From the NCBI GenBank assembly GCA_965153355.1, contig OZ231127.1, positions 26,970,001 through 27,034,000 on the forward strand: a DNA stretch of 64,000 nt, read 5' to 3'. This DNA comes from Flaccisagitta enflata. Taxonomy: Eukaryota; Chaetognatha; Sagittoidea; Aphragmophora. Made by a program: the position numbers and the translations under genes. Positions 12,401 through 24,300 of this stretch are shown one piece after another. The stretch's first letter is position 1. Each line of letters opens with the position of its first letter. The notes under the pieces were generated by a model, which searched no databases, was not told the DNA's origin, and saw only the letters and a program-made list of their open reading frames with translations.

Positions 12401-15400
12401 TTTCGAAGTTCGGCACTTACTGATCTTTGGGCTTACATTCTATCCGACTGATTCAAATCATCGTGACTTACCAGTAATTCGTAAAATGTCACTTTCAACT
12501 TGCTTTTGCATGTCTGTGAGGGCGTCGACCAGGCGGAGTATAAATAGATATTGAAAATGGTCCAATTGAGCAGTGAGAGTTTGTTCGCAAGCAAAAATGG
12601 CGGCTACAGTCGGCATCGATGATCCGTTGGGGGCATCGTCCGATTTCTGACAACGTCGGGAATGTGAAGCGAGATAAAAGGCTGCGTCGGTTGAAACATC
12701 GTCATTGGTAGAGAGATCGCTGCCGCCGCGATTAGACGGAACGTCTCTCATCGTGGACGAAGCGAGTTGCTGCTTTCGAAGTTCGTGGTCAAAAAGAATT
12801 TCTCCCGAGGTAAACCAATCTCGATTCGGACGGCACGCCCACAACGTGGCGGAAAAGGCGTCCACGAAAGGTAATCGACCACTGCGACAACTGGAAACCG
12901 GATGATAAAGAATAAGTTCAGAGTAGATTAATCAGCCAGCTGATTAATGACAAAATCATTTCTTTCCAATGTTTTTTTTTTGCATTCAGCGTAAGTCGTC
13001 ATGTGTCAAATACATATATCGATGAGAACCTTTTGATCCCGGTAAAATCAGCCCACACTTGACTCAGTGAGATCGACCAGACGTCCTCATCGGCGACTTG
13101 TTTTAACGAATTTGTGCGCAGGGCGTTGAGGCCGTTCGAAGGCACGTGACTAAACGAGTCGGTGTCGTCCGTCGGGGGTGGAGAAGGAATAGAGTTGATC
13201 CTTAGAAACCCGGGTAAAGTCACTTTAAGATAATCCGACCAACAGTCTGGCAATGAGTCCAGATCTTCGCGACTAGAAGGAAAAGTCGCCGACGTCTTTG
13301 AGGCGGTTGGCGCGAGATGGCTTCGCAACTCGGACGCCTTCTTCAAGTGCGTCGTCAATTCGTGATGGCCGGCGCCAGGCTCAACGCGACTGTTAGTTAA
13401 AACCACTTTAGCGATTTGCAGTTGCAATCCCGTCGGACGGTTGGGATGAGGTGTAGCAGTTGGGACGGCGTCAGAATAGTCAGAGTCAACTAGGAGAAGA
13501 AAAGATAAGAAAAACTGCATTAACCTCCTGTTATGGGTTTAGAGCCAACTGATACATGACTGGGAATTGCGCATGGAATCATAGAAAGGTTTTAAAACTC
13601 TTAATAAACAAACGACATAGCCACTTGAAAGGTTACAAAATTGATGTCACCTGCGTGAATAACGATCTTTGGCATGATAGCTTCCAAGCGAATGTCAACG
13701 TGTTCCTTGGACGCCTCCGGAATGGGTATTTTGATGTCTTTGTAAAGATTTAGTAAATACGAATTGATCCACATGAGTGTTGAAAAGTCGGCGCAAAGGC
13801 GCACCGGAGCCACCGTGGCGTAGAGGTATTTACTGGAAGAAAGAGAATTAAGTCGTGATTATCACTGGGAATTAATGTATCCTACAGGAATGCTTGACTC
13901 GCAAAAAAAAAAAAAAAGTTAAAAGCAGACCGTTTAGTGTAAAGTGGGGTAAAATGGGTCACTTTTTCGATTATTTTTTTAATATCTCTTAATTCTTTAT
14001 CAAAATGAAGAATTTTATGATTGGTTACAGACAATGTGTGTTTTCTCTCCTACCACAAATAGAAAATTGCCGCTTAGAAATGAGCGAGGGGGGCAACCCA
14101 CCCCTTTTTAAAAACGAGCAGGTGACCCATTTTACCCCATCTAGGTGGGGTAAAATTTCATCCAAAGTGAAGAGTAACAACGCAGTAGTGAAAAATGAGT
14201 GACCTAATATACCAATTGAGATAAAAAAAAGTATTTAAAGGAAAAAAATCTGGATGGGTGGTAGGTTGGCGACGCAGAATTTTTATCAATTTTCAATTCA
14301 ATTTTATAATGCATCCAAATATTAAAAACAAGGAGCAATTATCTGTGTTGGAGGAGGAAATGGCATCCTTTTCCCCAGATTAGAAGCAAAAATTGCTTCA
14401 TTTCAACAGATTTTGGTAAAATTTTGCAAAAAAGTTACGTGACCGTTTTACCCCGTTGACCCATTTTACCCCACTCAACCCTACCAACCTAGGAACGGGG
14501 AAATCCATTCCTTCAGGAAAATAATATTCCGAAAACTCCGCATGGACAGAGCTCATGTCGTCGGGCAAAAAGAGTCGCTTCTTGTCGGAAGAGACGAGTT
14601 TCCGAGGCGTGGCACGTTTCGATTCGGCTGAAGAAACGCAGAAAACCACAAAGTCTTCCAACCGAAACACGAAGACGCTCTCCAGCAGCCGCGCCGGTTG
14701 TCGTGACACGCGGAACGATGACGATGATGGAGGATGTTGGTGCGCAGCGCCAGAAGCAGGCGCTATTCCGGAGGTAGACGGATGGGAAGACGGAAGTGGG
14801 GTGATATCCGCGTTAGGCGACAAAAGCACTTCCGGTCCAACAGATTTTGCGCCCGTCGTCGATGCCAGTCCGCCGCTATTACGCGCGTCCAGAGCGCTTT
14901 TCGTTGCACGCACTCGCTGTTTGAAGTCCGAGTATATTTTGTTCGACCACCTGGTGAAATGGGAAGATGATAGTGCAGAAAAGCATAAAAGCGCAGGTGT
15001 TGTATAGTGGGAAGGGAAATCCCACCTCAAGAAAACCATAAACGAGCGAATGCATTAGTCAGAAGTCATACTAAGAATGAAACTCGATGAAACGATGAAA
15101 CTCACTGTTCTCTGGCTTGTCGCGTGTCAAAAACGCCGTATCGATACCAGTGAGATCGATCCCCACCCGCCAAATGATACGGGTAGTAATCAAGCAAAAT
15201 TTTGAGGAAAGTCATTTGCATGGCTCCATCCTGAATACGAGTATTGTGCTTGTCGGAAGGGGATGGTGAAAAGTCGTCGCAAAGATGAAGATCTAGTCTG
15301 AATTCAGGAAAAGCAGAAAAAGGAATATGAAATTATTTACATACTTTACTTTACGCTTTACATTACATACTTTATAAACGTTATACAGATATATTTGCAT

Positions 15401-18400
15401 TCCAATTTGCAGTTGGCTCTAAAACGCTAATACTTGATACTAGATACCTGGAAATAATAAGATGAAAAGAAGTCTCGATGACATCCAGTCGATCAAAAAC
15501 CGTAGCCGCCATCGAAGGAGGAACTTGCGGCGGCTGCTGCGGCTGAGGTGAGTTCCGGTTGTTAGCGGAAGCGTTAGATTGTTGCTGCTTATACGCCATG
15601 GCCGGCAACGTGCTCTTTTGGACCTTTTCGCCTAAGGATTGACATGTATGCATTAAGAAGAAATTTTCATAATGACACCATACCGAAATTGGGTCACCAT
15701 CCAAACATTCTTGTATGAGCTCTTTATATTCGTCAACAAAAAAGTGACAGTAGCATAACAACATCCGACACATCAGTTAAACCTATTCTACCGGCAAATT
15801 ATATGCACGTATGTTCGGAATTCTTAAATCTTACCGGCCTTCATTTTTGAGTACTTAGAGGCCTTTTCTATGTATTTAGACACAGAATTGGCGAATAGAA
15901 TTGCGGCTTTCAGTTGCAAATCGGTGAGAACCCAAAGCAAATCGTCCATGATTAACATGAGACGAGATGAAATAAGACTGGAATCCGAAGCGCTCTTCTT
16001 CATAGTTATTCGTACCTTCCCTGTGGAGTACAGGTGATCACAGTGGGCCTTAATTAGATATGGGTTCAAAAAAATCCTCAGCAGTAGTGACTTGTATAAA
16101 TAGGTATAATTTATAGTGAAGAATTGATATTGACCCTTAAAAAAAAATTTCCTATGAAAGTTTTCGCAAAAATCACTAAAATATGTCCATTTTCTTATAT
16201 ATTTATACATAGATCTCAATGATCCATCAATTTTGAAATTCTGATTCCAGTTTCATATTCCTGGTAAAATTTCCAATCATTTGATAGGTCACACTATATA
16301 CTTTCATGTAAAAATAAAATTTTCGTATTTTAGGCCACCGTTGCATTTTTGTAACGGTGACATAGAAAATGAAAGTTTTATTTTTACATGAAAGTATATA
16401 GTGTGACCTATCAAACAATTGGAAATTTTACCAGGAATATGAATCTTGAATCAGAATTTCAAAATTGATAGATCATTAAGATCTATCTAGAAATATATAA
16501 GAAAATGGACACATTTTAGTGATTTTTGCGAAAACTTTCAAGGGAAATATCGATTTGTCACAATAAAATGTACCTATTTATACTAGTCACTACTGCTGAG
16601 GATTTTTTTGGACCCATATCCAATTAAGGCCCACTGTGTGATAGAAATGAGAGCACGGGATAACATTTCTCCCACATAAACCTAACTGAACAACAATGTT
16701 CCAAAGTATTTTTAAGTGTCCAATAAGAGAAACACGATAATGCATGTACCTTGATTTGTGATGAGACGGATTGGAGTCAATTTAACAGAATTCGCGTCGT
16801 TACTCGCACAAGCTTCAATACGAATCGTCTGGGCGATAAAAGGGCATAAACCGATGTATTAATATGATTGACAACGTGACAAAACGCCTTAGAAAGATTC
16901 AATCCCATTGCCTTTAGTTGGGTACCTGCCAATCAATGAGCTTGAAAAGTAAAATCTCTCCGCGATCACGATCGCGGACCGAGGTGTAACGTAAGTCCGC
17001 GGGTTGCCACTTTGGATTGACCGATTGCACGTGAAGTCGATTCAACTGGGGTAAGTGTAAAAAAACAAACTGATCGGACCTTGAATAGGCAGTGCGGCTA
17101 ACAGTAACACAAAGCTTTATCATCGAATAGAACGTTGTAAAATGCTTAATTTCTTCGTCCTAAACACGAATCCTTTTTACTCCTAACCAGTTTTTGATCT
17201 AAGTAACACGGGCAAGTCATAACCACAAGCGCTAAAACTAGGAAGACGAGATGCAGCAATTGAGGAGATGTTATGTACCTGAATTGAGGCGTTGAACACT
17301 TCGGACTTTAATCTGACGTGAATGGAGTTAATGGAGAGGAAGATTCCGTCGATAACCCTGTCCGTGAATCCGTATTTGCCCCCGACCGGCATTTGCATCT
17401 GCATCCCGGCCACTCCACCACCATTCTCGCCGGGAGGAGTCCGCAGCTCGGCGCACGTCTCCATCTCTACCACCACTTCGTCCAAGTACAGACGGATCGG
17501 TTCGCTTTTTAGTTTCGTCCACTGAATCTTTACTTGAACCTGCGTCAGGGGCGGTAAGCTTACAGAAGCGCCTTCCACACCTTTTTTTCGACATGAAACA
17601 TCGCTACTAGAGGTGCAGAAGCGGTAGATTTTTGGACCGCTTCCGCTTCCGCTTCCAAAAGGCCTGTTTACAAATTGACAGCTTCCGCTTCCGCTTCCAT
17701 TTCCACCAATTCAAATAGCATAGCTTCCGCTTCTGCTTCCGCTTCCACCATTTTAAAAAGAAAAGCTTCCGCTTCTGCTTCCGCTTCCACTGTTTTACCA
17801 AGGCACAGCTTCCGCTTCCGCTTCCGCTTCCGCTTCCGCTTCTACTGAAATGTATGCTTCTGCAACTCTGTTAAAAAGGTTACTATGCGCAGGTACCATA
17901 GTATTCACTTTGTTATTCATCATTGAAATGTTTATTACATTGTAGTGGAACCAGACATGGATGATCATAATATTCAGGGCCAAAATAGATTGAGCCAGGG
18001 TTATGCTCAGCATGCTTAAATTTGCGCAAAGTTCTATTTCAAGTGGAATGCGCCAACACAAGACATATACAAAAATAAGGACATAAAGTGACAAGGCTGT
18101 ATAGTATTCAGTGTATACGCTCTCTTCCCCCCCCGTTGCAGTTGGGTGGGTAGGATCAGATCAGCATAAAAACGCTAACGTTTTGTTTCAGTTATGGGTG
18201 GACCAACAGACGGACTGACACAGCAAGCTCTAGAGTTGCATGTCAGCAACTAAAAAGATTCTCATTTAAGTGGTTTGATTTTAGGACAATGATAAGGGGA
18301 TAGATGTTTTGCATTCACATATATGCAGGCCTTGATTTACTGATTATGTAGAATGTGCACTTTGGGCACTTTAAGAAAAAAGTCAGGCAGACCAACAGTA

Positions 18401-20249
18401 AAAGAAAGACATTTGAATGAATGAATGAATGAATATAATTTACGAAGACAATCAAAGAAAACTTACAAAAACTCGGTATTGTAAAAAGCCTCTTTGTCTC
18501 AAGGGATAGCCCGTGAAAATCGGATTAATGATTTTTCGCTCCTCCAAGTTTCTTCTCTGATATTCAAAAACATTTAAAAAGGTTGTAAAAAGTTTTTAAT
18601 ACAAATTTGTGATGGGCAGACAGACCAATGGACTGACGGAATGACAGACCAACTAAAAAGTGGCTTATACAGTTACGACAAATTACTATACAGTCCTCCT
18701 TGAATGTATTCCAACCGGAGTTTTCTCTATTCCATGACATGTAATATCGATAATTATGGCAAAGAAAAAAAGTGAACACTTTGTTTTGCTAGTTTCTGCC
18801 TAACTATGGGCCTGAACCGTAGATAATCCATGACCGTTTTAAAGCTCTGCAAAGAATCTTCAAAATGCAACATTGCTGGTCATTTTAGCTTTTTCATTTA
18901 ACAAGTGACGCGGGGTCACAATATCGTTGCGGACGGGTGGGCAGGGGCATCCAAGCCTCATCCACACTCCAACCCACCTCCAACACTCATACATACACAA
19001 AAAGTATCGAAAACGCTTGTTTTCAACTCAATCACCATGATGGACCAACCAACCGACGGACGGACAAAGCCTCTTATAGAGTTGCGTGTCCGCAACTAAA
19101 AATGGCAATGGTTTGAAGAAAAAATCACAGATTGAAGAAAGTGCTCATTTCAACTTTTAGTCCCGTGCACGCGACTCCACTTTGTCCATCCGTCCGTCGG
19201 GCGGTCGGTTGGTTGGTCACATTTTTCTTTTTGTACTCGTTTTATTCCTACTAGCTGATTTTTAGTCATTTAGATCGTTTATAGTCAAATAAAATCATTT
19301 TAAGTCATTTTAAGTCAATTATAGTCGTTAGTGTCATTCTATTTATTTCGATTTTAGTAGTTTTAGGGATTTTGGGACAATTTAGATCAGTATAAGTCAA
19401 TTTAAGTCATTCTTGGTCAATTTAAGTCATTCAAAGTCATTTTGAGTTAATTAAAGTCAATTTTAGTCATTTTAGTCACTCAAGTCATTTTAGGTCAGTC
19501 TAAGTCAATTTAGTTATTCTAAGTCATTTTAAGTCATTTTTAATCATTTTCAGTCATCTTAAGTCAATCAACGTCAATGGAAGTCATTTCAGTTGTGTGG
19601 TTATATAATTAAGTAATTATGTAAGTCTCGCAAACGACTTATAGGTGTTGGCCTTGTTTTCTAACAAGCAATTTTAGTCTTTCCATTTTTGTCAATGATG
19701 CAGCTCAGGATTATCTTAGCTAAGCATTATTCAAGAGCAAATTAAAGAACTTCGAATTTTCTTTAGAATGACGCCAAGAACAAATTTCAAACTCAATGCG
19801 ATTAATTCCTTTTTTTTAGAATAAAGATGATCCATGAAAATGGCGTCATGAATTTCCAAATTCTTGACCATCTGTCTTCATTCTAATGCCATTCTTAAAT
19901 GGATAGAGCTAAGACATCCAGCAAGGTTGCATTTGAAAGATCATTCGCAGAGCTTCAAAATGGTCATGAATTTTCCTATGTTTTTCTCATTGCTTGGATG
20001 TGAAACATTGACGAACAAGTAGTTTGTCGATGTTAAACATTGACAAACAAGTAGTTTGTTTTGTTTTGTTTTTTTGCCAAAGTTAAATCAAATAGAGTGC
20101 ACTAAGGGCGTTTTTTAAGTGATTAGACTTTGATTTGATGGACATTTATTGAACAAACATGCACAAAGGGACGATATGGGTTAAACAAAGAAGTAAAATC
20201 CCTTCCCCCAGTGATTAGACGAAAAAATATTGAATTTCTTAGGTCATTT

Positions 20250-20287
<38 letters not shown>

Positions 20288-20359
20288 TCATTCATCCTGT
20301 TCTCAGAGAAGCGGCGATTATCCACCGACGCTCGAATCTTGACCATAGTTGACAAACAA

Positions 20360-20398
<39 letters not shown>

Positions 20399-21265
20399 AG
20401 GAAATGCCCCCTCAGGACAGACGAAAGGACGGACGTCTCGAAATTCACCCCTGTGTTCTACAGGACATGGGCCCTTTGGGCACGCTGCCCTGTTCTCACT
20501 CCACCTCTTCACTGGATCACTTCCAGCAGGGCATCGGGCACTGCTGACTATGTGCGATCCTAAGATGACTAGTTCTCTTTCATCGTCTTCTTCTTTTCCT
20601 TCTTCTGCTTCTTCTGCTTCTTCTTCTGCTTCTTCTTCTGCTTCTTCTTCTTCTTCTTTTCCTTCTTCTTTTCCTTCTTCTGCTTCTTCTTCTGCTTCTT
20701 CTTCTGCTTCTTCTTCTTCTTCTTCTTCTTCTTCTTCTTCTTCTTCTTCTTCATCTTCTTTTTCTTCTTCTCCTACTTCTTCTACTTCTACTTCGTCTTT
20801 CTCTTCTTTTTCTTTTTTTTTTTCTTCTTTTTCTTCGTCTTTAGTTTTCCTCTTCTCTAGCGATGATAAAAGCGATGAAATCAATACTTTGAATGTCCAA
20901 AAAAGAAAATGGGCAGATCAAGCGGCAACAATCATCGAATCTTTCAGTAATTGATAAAATTGATGATGACGAAACGCATGGAACAACAAGAGCAACAACA
21001 ACAACAACAAAAACAACAAAAACAAAAACAACAACAACAACAACAACAACAAGTGTGGAATGAATAACAAGGCCAAATAGGCCAAGTGCTGACCAACGAT
21101 GCGTCCTCATCTTTTTATATGGGTGTTACTTCATAGTCTTCATGTCAATGGTTTTACTTGATATTTTCTATTTAAACTATTCTGCTTAACTCATTCTTGA
21201 ACAGATGTTGAAATGATAACTTGCCGATTAAGGCAATGGAAACAATACCTTGACATATTTTGTTT

Positions 21266-21316
<51 letters not shown>

Positions 21317-24300
21317 ATGCATGCGTGTGTTAGGGCTCGTGTAGGGTTTGTGTGCATGCAATGCTGATCGACAGAGGACCGCGATGACGATGTCGAAGAC
21401 CACGACGATGATTTGACAATAACAATGATATTGACTAGGACCACAATGACTAATTACAAGGATGACGCTAATGATAAAGGTGATGATTAAATACGACGAT
21501 GATGATGACGATGGAAAAAAAACTATGATAATGATGATGTTGAATGATGACAAGAATGACAATTGTGACGAAACCCTGATGATGGTGATGATGAATATGA
21601 CGATGATGATGATGATGACGACAGAAAAAAATTATGTTAATGATCGTGTTGATGAATGATGACAACGATGATGATTGTAACAATGACGCTGATGATGATG
21701 ACCACGACGACGACACTGATGATGATGACGATGATGATTATGGTAATGATGATAATGATGATGACGGTAAAAACTATGATAATGATGATGTTGATGAATG
21801 ACGACAACGATGTGGATTGTAATGTTGACGTTGATGATGGCGACTTTGACGACGACGCTGATGATGACGATGAAGATGATGATGATGATGACGGCCACCA
21901 GTTGCGGACGGGTGGGCAGGGGCGTGTTTTCCCACTTTTCGACTCGTGCTGATGGACGGACCGATGGACCGACGGACCAAAGGACCGACGGACCGATGGA
22001 CCGACGGACCGACAAAGCCTCTTAAAGAGTTGCATGTTTGCAACTAAAAATTGTGTTTTTTTACATTTTGCATCATTCTTGACTAAAAATATTCTATCTA
22101 GAAGTTTTTTATGTTATATTTCAAACAGACTCAGTTGAATTTTTCAATTAGAAGAAATTTTAAGTTTTTCAACCTAGAACTACTCCTAATTCAAGTCCAA
22201 CTTAATTTTCAAGATCGACTTTTTTTTTAAATTAGTAGACACATAAAAGAAAACAATTTTGAATGACTGAAATGAAATCATATAAAATGAAGTATGATTG
22301 AAACCATGACTTATATAATTCACCAGCATCATGACCAAGGGATGTGGAAGCGGAAGCGGAAGCGGAAGCGGAAGCGCTTAATTGCAAGCTTCCGCATCCG
22401 CTTCCGCTTCCAAACAACCTAAAATTTTTTTTTCGCTTCCGCTTCCGCTTCCAATGAGCTCTAAAAATCTGCTTCCGCTTCCGCTTCCGCTTCCAATGAA
22501 TTTCAAAATTGCGCTTCCGCTTCCGCTTCCGCTTCTACTGAAAAAGTACCGCTTCCACCCGCTTCCGCTTCCGCTTCTGCATCTCTAATCGCTACAGTGG
22601 GGTTTGTGGAATAACAGCCAAAACTGGAGGAAGGTATTTAAGTGTCTTAATTTCATTTGACAAACCTGATATTTGAAATACAAGTTGTACACTCGATGTT
22701 TTTGTCCCTGAGTTTTTTGGTTGCTATGGAAACCAAAATTATTTTTTCAAACTTTTATAACCACTAAAATATCAATATTTTGAGAAATATTGTCAGGGAA
22801 CATTGCTCAAAATCAAATTTGCTACAACTTTCCCACAGTATGTTCTGTAAGAATATTGCTTGTTTGGCCGTTGCTAGGGGGCATCACACCTAGCAACCGC
22901 TAAATGATGCTCCCTAGCAACGGCTGAACGAGCAATATTCTTACAGGACATACTGTGGGAAAGTTGTAGCAAATTTAATTCAGAGCAATGTTCCCTCATA
23001 ATATTTGTCAAAATGTTGATATTCTAGTTGTTATAAATGTTCAAAAAATCTGAACAGTATCTGGGTCCGCGACGGAAGGGGGTTAAAGATCACCAATTCC
23101 GTAAGATCGCTATGACCAAAAGATCGCTAACCCTGTAAGTTCGCCAAAACTATAAGTCTTTACATTTAGAGCCGCCATACAAAGTTTCATGCAAATCCGT
23201 TGAAAAATGACAAAGTTATGCACATTTTTCACTTTTAGGCTAGTAGGGTGGTTGGGTGGTAGGCTGGTTTAGATAAATAGTGTGCGTATGTTGAGTTCTT
23301 CCATTTAGAGACTCCATACCATGTTTCAACCAATTTGGTTGAAAAATGTCAAATTTATGTAAGTTTTTACTTTTAGGCCGGTAAGCTGGTTGGGTGGTAG
23401 GTTGGTTTGGCCAGTTAGCATGCTCAAACATAAATAAATCACATACATGTGTTGAGTCCTTCCATTTAGAGACTCCATACTAAATTTCAACCAAATTGGT
23501 TCAAAAACGCCAAAGATATGCACATTTATCACTTTTTGGTTGGTAGGCTGGTTGGGTGGAAGGCTGGTTTGAAAGGATAAATAGTGCGCATATGTTGAGT
23601 TCTTCCATTTAGAGACCCCATACCAAGTTTCAACAAAATAAGTTGAAAAATGACAAAGTTAAGCAAGTTTTTCACTTTTGGGCCGGTTGGCTGGTTGGGT
23701 GGTAGGTCGGTTTGGCCGGTTAGCATGCTCAAATGCATATAAATCACATACACATGTTGAGTCCTTCCATTTAGACTCCATACCAAATTTCAACCAAATC
23801 AGTTGAAAAATGCCAAAGTTATGCCGTTTTCTTAGGCCGGTAGGCTGGTTGGGTGGTAGGCTGGTTTGACAGGATAAATAGTGCGCATATGTTGAGTTCT
23901 TCCATTTAGAGACCCCATACCAAGTTTCAACCAAATTAGTTAAAAATGCCAAAGTTATGAAAGTTTTTCACTTTTAGGCCGGTTGGCTGGTTGGGTGGTA
24001 GGTCAGTTTGGCCGGTTAGCATGCTCAAATGCATATGAATCACATACACATGTTGAGTCCTTCCATTTAGAGACTCCATACCAAATTTCAACCAAATCGG
24101 TTGAAAAATGCCAAAGTTATGCACATTTTTCACTTTTAGGCTGGTAGGCTGGTTGGGCCGGTTGGGTTGGTCGGATCGCAAAAATCGGATAGGATGTAAA
24201 GCGCCCTACCCTAGTACAACTTCCCACCAAATATCAACCAAATCGATCAAAGCATTAAAAAGTTATCCATTTTTTAAAATCCCTTACGACAACAACAACG

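Noticed and set aside
17607-17801. Lys/Arg/Trp repeat frame on the minus strand
   Set aside because: A reading of the CTTCCG hexamer element. No splice sites or conserved sequence.
18901-19104. tRNA or other RNA-gene origin for R1
   Set aside because: No cloverleaf or A/B box promoter was recognised. The question is left open as a check, not claimed.
20318-20954. Glu/Lys-rich and Ser-rich frames
   Set aside because: Opposite-strand readings of a TTC/TTCTGC tract plus an R2 fragment.
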